From contig CAZBMW010000026.1 of the NCBI GenBank assembly GCA_964493425.1, forward strand, positions 1 to 29,746: a DNA stretch of 29,746 nucleotides. Direction: 5' to 3'. Numbering within the stretch: the stretch's first letter is position 1; each line of letters starts with the position of its first letter. The DNA comes from CAYLMG01 sp964493425 (GTDB lineage Bacteria; Planctomycetota; Phycisphaerae; Sedimentisphaerales; Anaerobacaceae). Both the position numbers and the translations under genes were made by a program. Positions 23,350 to 29,746 of this stretch are shown one piece after another. The notes below the pieces were generated by a model that saw only the letters and a list, made by a program, of their open reading frames with translations, ran no database searches and was not told where the DNA came from.

Positions 23350-25032
23350 ATGAAAAAAGGCATTCGCCGGACAATATTACTTTTAACATTACTGATAAAT
23401 TTTTGCACCAATACCGAGACTAAGGCACAAACGGTTCAGATAAAAATCGATGCAGCCTCGCCGAGCAGGGAGCTAAAACACATATGGCCATACTTCGGTT
23501 TCGATGAGTGTAATTTCGCATATACTCAGCAAGCCGGTGAACTTATGAAGGTGCTCTCGGCTTCAAACAAAGAGACTGTTTATTTACGGTGTCATTTCCT
23601 GCTTAATACTGGTGACGGCACGCCAGCACTGAAGTGGGGCTCGACAAATGCATATACTGAAAATGAGGCCGGCGAGCCGGTTTACGACTGGACGATAATG
23701 GATAAAATTATGGACGCAATAACTGAGAACGGGTGCCTGCCTCTCGTCGAGATAGGTTTTATGCCCAAAGCGCTTTCGGTTAAACCTGAGCCTTATCAAC
23801 ACAAATATCCTCCCGATATGTGGGCTGGCTGGGCGTATCCGCCAAATGATTATGATAAATGGACGCAGCTAATCAAAAAATGGGCAGAGCACAGCAAAGA
23901 AAGATACGGCAGCAAAGTTGAAAATAAATGGCTATGGGAGCTGTGGAACGAGCCTGATATATTCTACTGGCAGGGAACGTTCGAGGAATACTGTAAGCTG
24001 TTCGATTATACAGAAAAGGCTCTCCATAGCGTCCTGCCAAAGGCGGTCTTCGGCGGCCCGCATACAACAAGCCCTGCATATAGAAAGCCCGGCCGATATC
24101 TGCGTAGATTCCTCGAACATTGCTCATCCGGTGACAATTACGCGACAGGCAATAAAGGAACAAGGCTCGATTACATAGGTTTTCATTCAAAGGGAAATAC
24201 ATCAATGATTAATGGTCATCCGAGAGTTGATTTGGGTGCGAACCTGAGGAATAATAAGCGGGGCTTCGAGATTGTAGCTGAATTCGAGCAGTATCGCAAT
24301 ACGCCGATTATCATAGGTGAATGCGACCCTGAAGGCCTAGCTGCCTTGTCATCAACTGTTCATTCTGCCAACAATTACCGTAACAGCAGCTACTATGCCG
24401 CATACGAGGTTGCGATGATGAAACATACGCTTGAGCTGGCTGAGCAGGCAGGCGTGAATCTAAAAGGCGTTCTGACCTGGGCATTTATGTTCGAAGGCAA
24501 AAAATATTTCGAGGGCTTTCGGACACTATCAACAAACGGCATACATAAACCGGTACTAAACGGTTTCAAGATGCTAAGTATGCTCGAAGGCAAACGCGTG
24601 CCGCTGTCGAGCAGCGGTGCTTTAGGAGCAGAAAAAATAATTGAAGAAAAGGTCAGGAAAGTACCCGATATAGACGGCCTTGCGACGGTAAACAAAGAAA
24701 CCGTTCAGATCGTCTTATGGAATTATCACGATGATATTATTGATGCAGAGCCGAACCAGATAACGCTTGATATTCAACTTCCTTCGAAAGATATAACCAG
24801 GGTAAAAGTAACGCATTACAGGATAGACAAAACTCACAGCAATGCCTATACGAAATGGGTATCTATGGGCAGCCCTCAGAAGCCTACAGCAGAGCAATCA
24901 GCCCAATTGAAGAAAGCCAGCCAGCTTGAGCTGCTCGAGGCAATAAAAGAATATGATGCCACTAACGGCAAATTGTCGCTTGATTTTGAAATGCCCAGAC
25001 ACTCGGTTTCTCTATTGGAAATATGTTTTTAA
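23350..25032 (+). CDS. Exported glycoside hydrolase family 39 protein (beta-xylosidase-like)
   Basis: 560 residues with a signal peptide (MKKGIRRTILLLTLLINFCTNTETKAQ). The catalytic TIM barrel shows the acid/base Glu201 in ELWNEPD and a candidate nucleophile Glu324 in IIIGECDPEG, both as in clan GH-A family 39 (beta-xylosidases, alpha-L-iduronidases). The YFGFDECNFAYT opening and the C-terminal beta-sandwich with YRIDKTHSNAYTKW are typical of bacterial GH39. It would remove xylose-like or uronic residues from glycans outside the cytoplasm. It starts 28 bases after the glycosyltransferase gene and may be co-transcribed. The next gene is convergent with its stop one base away. Confidence 0.9.
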   Translation: MKKGIRRTILLLTLLINFCTNTETKAQTVQIKIDAASPSRELKHIWPYFGFDECNFAYTQQAGELMKVLSASNKETVYLRCHFLLNTGDGTPALKWGSTNAYTENEAGEPVYDWTIMDKIMDAITENGCLPLVEIGFMPKALSVKPEPYQHKYPPDMWAGWAYPPNDYDKWTQLIKKWAEHSKERYGSKVENKWLWELWNEPDIFYWQGTFEEYCKLFDYTEKALHSVLPKAVFGGPHTTSPAYRKPGRYLRRFLEHCSSGDNYATGNKGTRLDYIGFHSKGNTSMINGHPRVDLGANLRNNKRGFEIVAEFEQYRNTPIIIGECDPEGLAALSSTVHSANNYRNSSYYAAYEVAMMKHTLELAEQAGVNLKGVLTWAFMFEGKKYFEGFRTLSTNGIHKPVLNGFKMLSMLEGKRVPLSSSGALGAEKIIEEKVRKVPDIDGLATVNKETVQIVLWNYHDDIIDAEPNQITLDIQLPSKDITRVKVTHYRIDKTHSNAYTKWVSMGSPQKPTAEQSAQLKKASQLELLEAIKEYDATNGKLSLDFEMPRHSVSLLEICF

Positions 25033-25033
25033 A

Positions 25034-25891
25034 TCAGTAATTAGCTTTCTTAGTTTTGTCCATAAAGAGGGTGGTTTTTTTATAGACTTTTGGGGAAAGG
25101 GATTGCTTGAGGATTTTTTTGGCTTCACGCAGTGATGTTCTGTGCGTTACGTGTGTGACTATTATATGCTCATTGTCTAAATCGCTCAGCAGCTTTGCAA
25201 ATTCAGTTATGTGCATATGCTTGCCGGCTTCGGCCCGCACGGTGTGCTCATCTTCATAAAAGGTGCATTCTGCAATAAGGATTTTGCTGTTTTTTATGTA
25301 TTCGAGCTGAGAGAAATCGACATACTGTGTGTCGCCGAGATAAGTTACAATCGGTATCTCAAGGGGATAATCGATTTCGACGCCCTGCTTCTTTAATTCA
25401 ACGATTTGCCTGCTGTTAAGTTTGAGGTACTTTTCTTTAAGCTTTTTTCTTTTCTCAATAACCGAGTAGCCGACAGAGCCTTTGCAGTGCTTTGTGGGAA
25501 AGACTCGTGCGAAAAGGTTTGGTTTTATCTGGTATTCGTCGCCCGGGCCGACGCCGACAATATTGGCAGGTATCCTGTTGCCATCAAGCAGGCCCCAGGC
25601 GTCGAGCAACTGCTTTAGTGGTGATAACAGGTTCTTGGGTATAAGAACATTGCCCGGAGACTGGCCGTTAAAGTGACGGTGTGAGAGATAATATGCTATG
25701 CCGGCGGCGTGGTCCATATGGCCGTGAGTGAGCAAACAGTTGTCGATGGCAATAACCTGGTCGGGAGCCTTGCCGATATCAAAACAGACGTCAAGCTGGG
25801 GCATAGCGATGACGGTTTCCTCGCCGGCAACCGAATATCCGATGATTTCCAAATCATCAATTTTAATGTATGCTAAGTTATGGCTGGGCAT
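25034..25891 (-). CDS. Ribonuclease Z-like metallo-beta-lactamase fold protein
   Basis: 285 residues. The metal-binding motif THGHMDHAAG (His56, His58, Asp60, His61) is the RNase Z/ElaC type. Further ligands are suggested by YLGDTQYVDFS and the late His in IIVTHVTHRT. In the family, RNase Z removes 3' trailers from tRNA precursors; since the two tRNAs here do not encode CCA, such an enzyme would be needed. The sequence lacks an obvious flexible exosite arm, so other metallohydrolase roles remain possible. Its stop is one base from the convergent GH39 stop. Confidence 0.85.
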   Translation of the reverse strand: MPSHNLAYIKIDDLEIIGYSVAGEETVIAMPQLDVCFDIGKAPDQVIAIDNCLLTHGHMDHAAGIAYYLSHRHFNGQSPGNVLIPKNLLSPLKQLLDAWGLLDGNRIPANIVGVGPGDEYQIKPNLFARVFPTKHCKGSVGYSVIEKRKKLKEKYLKLNSRQIVELKKQGVEIDYPLEIPIVTYLGDTQYVDFSQLEYIKNSKILIAECTFYEDEHTVRAEAGKHMHITEFAKLLSDLDNEHIIVTHVTHRTSLREAKKILKQSLSPKVYKKTTLFMDKTKKANY

Positions 25892-25895
25892 TGGA

Positions 25896-25930
25896 AATTT
25901 ACTATTTATTATTGATTATTCATTATTTAT
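25896..25930 (+). repeat. Degenerate heptad array, left half of an inverted pair
   Basis: In strict 7-base phase: AATTTAC, TATTTAT, TATTGAT, TATTCAT, TATTTAT. It begins 5 bases upstream of the ATG of the RNase Z-like gene and is paired with an opposite-strand array at 25970-26004. Confidence 0.6.
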
Positions 25931-25969
25931 AATAAGCAATTAACTTTCTAAAATAAGACAGACATGTCA

Positions 25970-26004
25970 GACAATAATAAATAGTCAATAGCAAATAGTC
26001 AATT
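25970..26004 (-). repeat. Degenerate heptad array, right half of an inverted pair
   Basis: On the minus strand in strict 7-base phase: AATTGAC, TATTTGC, TATTGAC, TATTTAT, TATTGTC. It ends 4 bases before the ATG of the DUF434 gene. A 13-bp exact inverted repeat (25901-25913 with 25973-25985) joins the two arrays. Confidence 0.6.
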
Positions 26005-26008
26005 AAAT

Positions 26009-26722
26009 ATGCCTGACAAGCGTAGTCATAGAGGGCCTCACCCTTCAGATGCGAAACTGTTCGCAGCAAGCAAAATCGCAGATATAAGAAGCGCGCTTGC
26101 TGATTATTCGCTGCTTTTGACGAAAGACTACGGTGATAAGGGGGCGTTGAAACTTGTCGGCGACAGGTTTTCACTTACAGAAAGACAAAGACTGGCAGTA
26201 ATGCGAGGCAGCTGCTCCGACGCTCAACTCGATTCGAGAAAAAAGAAGGAAATTTCAATTACAGAAATAGAAGGCGAAGAAATAGCCGTCGATGGATACA
26301 ATTGTTTAATAACAATCGAGGCAGCGATGAGCGACGGCTGTATATTTGGCGGCCGGGACGGATGCTTTCGAGATTTGGCAAGCCTGCACGGGACATACCG
26401 CAAAGTAGAAGAGACGATACCGGCGGTCAAGCTTATAAACGAATTTCTAAAACAGGCAAAAATTTCAAAATCGCTGTGGCTGCTGGACAAGCCGGTTAGT
26501 AACAGCGGTAGATTGAAGACTCTTATCAACAAACTCGCGGAAGAGAACAGCTGGGACTGTGAGATTAAGTTGTCGATAAGTCCTGACTACGAGCTGATTG
26601 AAACCGATTTGATAGTTGCCAGCAGTGACGGGGTAGTGCTTGACGGCTGTAAAAGATGGGTGAACCTTGCGAGGGCTATTATTGAACAGAAGCTGCCCAA
26701 AAGCTGGATAATCAAACTTTAG
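26009..26722 (+). CDS. DUF434 domain protein
   Basis: 237 residues matching the DUF434 family of bacterial and archaeal cytoplasmic proteins. The N-terminal third (HPSDAKLFAASKIADIRSALADYSLLLTKDYGDKGALKLVGDRFSLTERQRLAVMR) is the DUF434 core; the second half (EEIAVDGYNCLITIEAA, GGRDGCFRDLASLHGTY, LWLLDKPVSNSGRL) is the linked C-terminal domain, rich in conserved acidic residues reminiscent of a nuclease-like fold. Function is unknown. No clear Shine-Dalgarno precedes the ATG, which sits at the edge of the heptad array. It is divergent from the RNase Z-like gene. Confidence 0.85.
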   Translation: MPDKRSHRGPHPSDAKLFAASKIADIRSALADYSLLLTKDYGDKGALKLVGDRFSLTERQRLAVMRGSCSDAQLDSRKKKEISITEIEGEEIAVDGYNCLITIEAAMSDGCIFGGRDGCFRDLASLHGTYRKVEETIPAVKLINEFLKQAKISKSLWLLDKPVSNSGRLKTLINKLAEENSWDCEIKLSISPDYELIETDLIVASSDGVVLDGCKRWVNLARAIIEQKLPKSWIIKL

Positions 26723-26757
26723 AAAAAAAATGGCCGTGGTTTAGAAGCCACGGCCAT
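26723..26757 (-). terminator. Intrinsic terminator of the small membrane-protein gene
   Basis: On the minus strand a 10-pair stem (ATGGCCGTGG/CCACGGCCAT type, 26730-26757) with an 8-base loop is followed by eight T residues. It lies 45 bases beyond the stop of the 26802-27068 gene and just after the DUF434 stop, where it may act as a weaker stop in the other direction. Confidence 0.85.
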
Positions 26758-26801
26758 AGAGGAGTATTATGTTAGCAACTAAGAGAGAAGAGTGCTATTT
26801 A

Positions 26802-27068
26802 TCAGCCGGTCCTCGTTTTGCTAACCTTTTGTTTAATAAAATTGTTTAAATCCTTTGCGGCCTCCTTTACAAAGTCAACACACTTGTGCATACCTGTGTT
26901 CAAGGATATCGCAAAATCGTTCGACTTTAGCACAGAGTCTACAAAGCTATTCCGCTCACAACTGGCAGCATAGTCCTCTGAGACAGGCGCTAAAAAATAA
27001 ATGGCGGTAGCAAAACCAAGAAAATAAACAATCAGAAACCAGATAAATTTACTTCTCCAACCACCCAT
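26802..27068 (-). CDS. Small membrane-anchored protein of unknown function
   Basis: 88 residues. One N-terminal hydrophobic segment (about residues 9-28, FIWFLIVYFLGFATAIYFLA) is followed by a soluble, amphipathic-helical tail with two cysteines (Cys37, Cys62). A GGGGGG stretch 5-10 bases upstream serves as a Shine-Dalgarno and an intrinsic terminator follows the gene, both supporting real expression. I do not recognise the family. The tail is probably outside the cytoplasm given the topology of the charged ends (Arg/Lys at residues 5-7). Confidence 0.65.
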   Translation of the reverse strand: MGGWRSKFIWFLIVYFLGFATAIYFLAPVSEDYAASCERNSFVDSVLKSNDFAISLNTGMHKCVDFVKEAAKDLNNFIKQKVSKTRTG

Positions 27069-27230
27069 TCCAGACCCCCCTTATTTATTGGCCCTGAAAG
27101 CCGGCATTGGGTTTTTAGCAGGGTCGATTATTTAAGATAAATTACCTTTACAAAAATAAACATAAGGCAATTATCATCAAGTTTTCAAAGCAGGCCTCCC
27201 TGCCTCCGAAATATCAAAAAGAAGAAAAAC

Positions 27231-27244
27231 TAAAAGGCCTTTTA
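27231..27244. repeat. 14-bp palindrome downstream of the DegT-type gene
   Basis: TAAAAGGCCTTTTA is self-complementary, in a 256-base gene-free stretch (27069-27324). A nearby GCAGG-CCTC-CCTGC hairpin lies at about 27190-27203. Neither is followed by a clear T-run. Nothing else is recognised in the stretch apart from the Shine-Dalgarno of the small gene. Confidence 0.35.
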
Positions 27245-27324
27245 TAAGACCTTAATCAGCCGCTGGAGTAAACTTTTTTCTATAAAAAGTATAATATATA
27301 AAAGGTGTGCTGAGAAATGGCGGG

Positions 27325-28455
27325 CTAAATTTTATCCAAACAATTTTTAAGGGTTTTACAGACAGTACCAACCTGTTCTTTCGTCAGGTTATTATGAAAA
27401 GGCAGGGCTATGGTTCTTTCACTGACAGCTTCCGTTACGGGAAAATCGCCTTTTTTGCAGCCGTATTTTTTCGCTATAAAAGGCTGCAGGTGAACCGGAG
27501 GGAAATAGTTGCTTACCTGTATGCCCTGTGCGGTCATATGCTCCAAAAGATTGCTTCGCTGCTGGAAGTTAAAATCATCCTTAAGGCGAACCACGAAGAC
27601 GAACCAGCTCATGTCGCAGTTTTCGCTTTCTTCAGGTACGATTAGCCTGTTCTCATCAGCAAGGGCCTGTTGATACCATTGTGCCACTTGTTTTCTTTTA
27701 GCTTTGATTTGATTTATGCGCTTCAGCTGAGCCAGGCCGAGCGCACAATTTATGTCACTTAAGCGGTAGTTAAATCCAAGTCTTTCGTGTGCGAGCCATC
27801 CTGCAGCTTTCGCCCTGCCCTGGTTGCGAAGCGAGATGCACATATCAGCGAGACCGTCTCGGTCGGTCAGAATCATCCCCCCTTCCCCGGTTGTTATCTG
27901 TTTGTTCGGGTAGAAACCAAAGACGCTCATATCGCCAAAATTGCCTGCTTTTCGGCCGTTAAGAGCCGAGCCGAGAGCCTCACAGCAGTCCTCAATAACA
28001 AGCAGATTATGTTCTTTGACAATCCGGATTATATCATCAAAGCCTGCGGGGCTGCCAAAAATTTCGACGGGCAAGACAGCTTTTGTTTTGCCGGTTATCT
28101 TTTCCTCTATTTTTGCAGGGTCAATATTCAGCGTGGCAGGGTCTATATCGACAAAAACAGGTTTTGCGCCAGCCATCATAATAGAAGTTGTCGAAGCGAC
28201 GAAAGTAAATGGTGTTGTTATAACCTCGTCATCGGGACCTACACCAAGTGCGAGCATACATAAAAACAGGCCGCTCGTGCCGCTATTGACGGCGACAGCG
28301 TGTTTTCTTCCTATATATTCAGCAAAAGATTTTTCGAACTTTTTCAGTACAGGGCCCAGCGAAAGGTCGGGACTTCGCAGAACCGAGCAGACAGCTTCAA
28401 CCTCTTCTTCTGTGATATCCGGCCGGGACAGGAAAATTTCCATAACAACATCCAT
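27325..28455 (-). CDS. DegT/DnrJ/EryC1/StrS-family sugar aminotransferase
   Basis: 376 residues of PLP fold-type I. It shows AVNSGTSGLFLCMLAL, PFTFVASTTSIMMAGAKPVFVDID, Asp156 in VIEDCCEALGS and the Schiff-base Lys185 in FGFYPNKQITTGEGGMI, followed by RNQGRAKAAGWLAHERLGFNYRLSDINCALGLAQL. Such enzymes transaminate keto-sugar nucleotides, usually UDP- or dTDP-linked, for surface glycans. The NDP-sugar dehydrogenase and glycosyltransferase 5 kb away may act in a related pathway, but they are not in the same operon. The start could be the ATG at 28455 or the in-frame ATG at 28443; neither has a strong ribosome site. Confidence 0.94.
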   Translation of the reverse strand: MDVVMEIFLSRPDITEEEVEAVCSVLRSPDLSLGPVLKKFEKSFAEYIGRKHAVAVNSGTSGLFLCMLALGVGPDDEVITTPFTFVASTTSIMMAGAKPVFVDIDPATLNIDPAKIEEKITGKTKAVLPVEIFGSPAGFDDIIRIVKEHNLLVIEDCCEALGSALNGRKAGNFGDMSVFGFYPNKQITTGEGGMILTDRDGLADMCISLRNQGRAKAAGWLAHERLGFNYRLSDINCALGLAQLKRINQIKAKRKQVAQWYQQALADENRLIVPEESENCDMSWFVFVVRLKDDFNFQQRSNLLEHMTAQGIQVSNYFPPVHLQPFIAKKYGCKKGDFPVTEAVSERTIALPFHNNLTKEQVGTVCKTLKNCLDKI

Positions 28456-28784
28456 TTGAAAATAAAAATATTATTCTGCAAGTGAGCGCTTTTTCTCAAC
28501 CTGTTAACATTTGAATAGGATTCTATCATTTTAGGCCGATAAATCAAAAACTTTTCTACCACACCTCATATAATTTTCAAAAGCCAAAGGATGCAGGCGG
28601 TAACCTCAAAAACAAAATTCCTTTTTCTAATTGAAACTACTGTTGCTTATGGGACGTATAAATACATAGAGAAATGGTTGCCTTGTCCGGCAACCGAAAT
28701 CGCTTTTTATACTAAATAAAGGGCAATTTGAAGCCGAAAAAGAGTAAAGCATGGGGTTAAATTCGATTATGAAGGCTGCAAAAG
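28456..28784. other. 329-base gene-free stretch between DegT-type and HTH/pseudo-receiver genes
   Basis: It holds divergent start regions for both flanking genes. A 7-pair hairpin, GGTTGCC (28676-28682) / GGCAACC (28689-28695) with a 6-base loop, and a short open frame of 15 codons (28751-28798) that overlaps the start at 28785 are the only structures seen. On the minus strand TTGAGA, 18 bases, AATAAT is a possible DegT-type promoter. I do not recognise a riboswitch class. Confidence 0.4.
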
Positions 28785-29363
28785 ATGCTGAAAGGTAAAA
28801 ACGTACTTACGACAGGTGACGTTGCCAAGATATGCAACGTGGCGCCGAGAACGGTATCAAAATGGTTTGACAATGGTCAGCTAAAAGGATATCGAATACC
28901 GGGGAGCAAAGACCGCAGAATTCCTGTCAACGAGCTATTACGTTTTATGAAAGAGCACGATATGCCCGCAGACTCGCTGCTTGTCGGCAAAATACGAGTG
29001 CTCATAGTGGATAATAATGGCGAGCGGTCATCGACTTTATCTGATTTTTTGAAGACGAAAGCCGATTACGACACACAAACTGTAAGCAGTAATTTCGAGA
29101 CCGGGGTAGTTGCCCAGAAATTTCTGCCTCACGTTATGCTGATAAATCTTCTTGCAGACGGCATTGACGCAAAAGAAATATGCAGAAACATCCGCGATGA
29201 TAAGGACCTGCAAACCATCAAAATTATAGCCATAGCAAAACACCTCAGCGAATCGGAATGTTCCGCCCTTTATCAACAAGGCTTTGACGGTTATATAACA
29301 GAGCCTGACGACACAACTAAAATCATCAAAAAAATCGAAGAAGCAACTGCTATCATTTATTAA
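28785..29363 (+). CDS. Helix-turn-helix protein fused to a degenerate receiver domain
   Basis: 192 residues. Residues 1-60 form a MerR/excisionase-like HTH (TTGDVAKICNVAPRTVSKWFDNGQLKGYRIPGSKDRRIPVNELLRFM). Residues 68-190 look like a CheY fold (IRVLIVDNN, HVMLINLLADGIDAKEICRNIRDD, IIAIAKHLSESE, GFDGYITEP). Key phosphorylation residues are lost: the acceptor Asp is Asn121, the acidic pair is Asp76-Asn77, and the conserved Lys is Glu in YITEP. The receiver is therefore probably a non-phosphorylated dimerisation or ligand module. GAAGG lies 9 bases upstream of the ATG. A DNA-binding regulator is likely; target genes are unknown. No kinase is adjacent. Confidence 0.85.
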   Translation: MLKGKNVLTTGDVAKICNVAPRTVSKWFDNGQLKGYRIPGSKDRRIPVNELLRFMKEHDMPADSLLVGKIRVLIVDNNGERSSTLSDFLKTKADYDTQTVSSNFETGVVAQKFLPHVMLINLLADGIDAKEICRNIRDDKDLQTIKIIAIAKHLSESECSALYQQGFDGYITEPDDTTKIIKKIEEATAIIY

Positions 29364-29541
29364 ATGTTTTTCAACCGTTAGTTTTGTAAAACGGGGCATT
29401 GTCCGGACTATATATTTACCCCACTGATATAAATCCCTTTTCACAACTTCAACCCTCAGAAATCATGATTGAAAAATACAGTTTCGCCCAAATATTGTTG
29501 CAATATAAAGCCTGAGCGTGTAAATTTACTATATGTTACCT

Positions 29542-29632
29542 GGAGAGGTGGCCGAGAGGCTGAAGGCAACGGTTTGCTAAACCGTCGTGGGGGTAAAAAC
29601 TCCCACCGCGGGTTCGAATCCCGCCCTCTCCG
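29542..29632 (+). tRNA. tRNA-Ser(GCT)
   Basis: A 91-base class II tRNA: acceptor GGAGAGG/CCTCTCC, D arm with GCC/GGC, anticodon stem ACGGT/ACCGT with loop TTGCTAA (anticodon GCT, codons AGC/AGT), a long variable arm GTGGG...CCCAC, T arm GCGGG-TTCGAAT-CCCGC and discriminator G. CCA is not encoded. The 3' end is followed by a structured partial copy of itself. Confidence 0.96.
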
Positions 29633-29746
29633 TTGAAACTTCCCCTTTGAGGCCGGCGGGATGAGAACACGCGCAGTGCGAAGCACTGCTACGCGGGTTC
29701 GACACCGAAGGAGCCGCGAAGCGAATCCCGCCCTCTCCGTTGAAAC
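29618..29746. repeat. Direct repeat of the tRNA-Ser 3' end enclosing a structured 85-base element
   Basis: The 22 bases from 29618 to 29639 (T-loop end, T stem, acceptor, then GTTGAAAC) recur exactly at 29725-29746. The preceding ten bases GCGGGTTCGA (29608-29617) recur at 29693-29702, but in that copy 22 extra bases split the T loop. Between the copies are hairpins: GCAGTGC-GAA-GCACTGC (29673-29689), CGCGG...CCGCG (29692-29718), and an outer GGCGGGAT (29655-29662) / ATCCCGCC (29725-29732). The window ends at the repeat, so further copies may follow. Confidence 0.75.

Noticed and set aside
25034..25100. Terminator between the convergent GH39 and RNase Z-like genes
   Set aside because: A T-run exists (about 25073-25081) but without a preceding stem, and it lies inside the coding region.
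28580..28720. Riboswitch before the HTH/pseudo-receiver gene
   Set aside because: One hairpin is visible, but no conserved core of a class I can name.
29456..29686. Open frame on the minus strand over tRNA-Ser
   Set aside because: It is the antisense of the tRNA; the RGRDSNPR-type peptide is a well-known artefact of reading through tRNA genes.
29618..29746. Possible CRISPR repeats, since both copies end in GTTGAAAC
   Set aside because: Only two copies, 22 bases each, spaced by 85 bases, and the repeat is the 3' end of a tRNA; no cas genes.

Overview
The window looks like a chromosomal segment of a Gram-negative-type bacterium, most plausibly a planctomycete-like lineage (Phycisphaerae/Sedimentisphaerales). 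This is inferred from the gene mix: a MuiA/DUF4139 protein, VIT-VWA and VWA secreted proteins, a zinc-ribbon Ser/Thr kinase, a stand-alone YchF-like GTPase, a helix-turn-helix protein fused to a receiver-like domain, and a GH39 hydrolase. No taxonomic marker beyond ribosomal protein L21 is present, so the assignment is tentative. Coding density is high, GC is moderate, and no insertion sequence, phage gene or CRISPR array was found.

Layout. 1-6809 is a minus-strand block: fumarase-type beta subunit, YchF-like GTPase, zinc alcohol dehydrogenase and cinA, then a separate promoter driving pilB-pilT (pilT runs off the left edge). 6970-9327 holds a siroheme-synthesis dehydrogenase, an isolated rplU (minus), a D-amino-acid-aminotransferase-like enzyme and a small EF-Tu-domain-2-like protein. 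9515-18955 is the most interesting part: a secreted metallopeptidase and a MuiA-family protein (both minus), divergent from a response regulator/histidine kinase pair, followed by a VIT-VWA protein and a second VWA protein. 19029-20333 is a Ser/Thr kinase with four zinc ribbons. A tRNA-Arg(TCG) precedes a plus-strand run of nucleotide-sugar dehydrogenase, family-4 glycosyltransferase and GH39 glycoside hydrolase. The right end has a ribonuclease Z-like metallo-beta-lactamase protein, a DUF434 protein, a small membrane-anchored protein, a DegT-type aminotransferase, an HTH/pseudo-receiver protein, and tRNA-Ser(GCT) followed by an odd structured partial copy of its own 3' end.

How the genes work together. 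Three promoters in the 10-18 kb region share one architecture: TTTACA, 5 bp, TTTACA (or TTTACT), exactly 22 bp, then a -10 hexamer. They face the MuiA gene, the response regulator gene and the VIT-VWA operon. Tandem hexamers at 11-bp pitch are the layout bound by OmpR/PhoB-type regulators, and the regulator encoded here is of that family. The simplest reading is that the two-component system controls itself and a set of exported proteins, forming a self-contained envelope regulon. This is inferred from sequence alone.

A second theme is degenerate repeats with a 7-bp period in intergenic DNA at three places (9430-9471, 15397-15417, 25896-26004), resembling in style the heptanucleotide repeats known from cyanobacteria.
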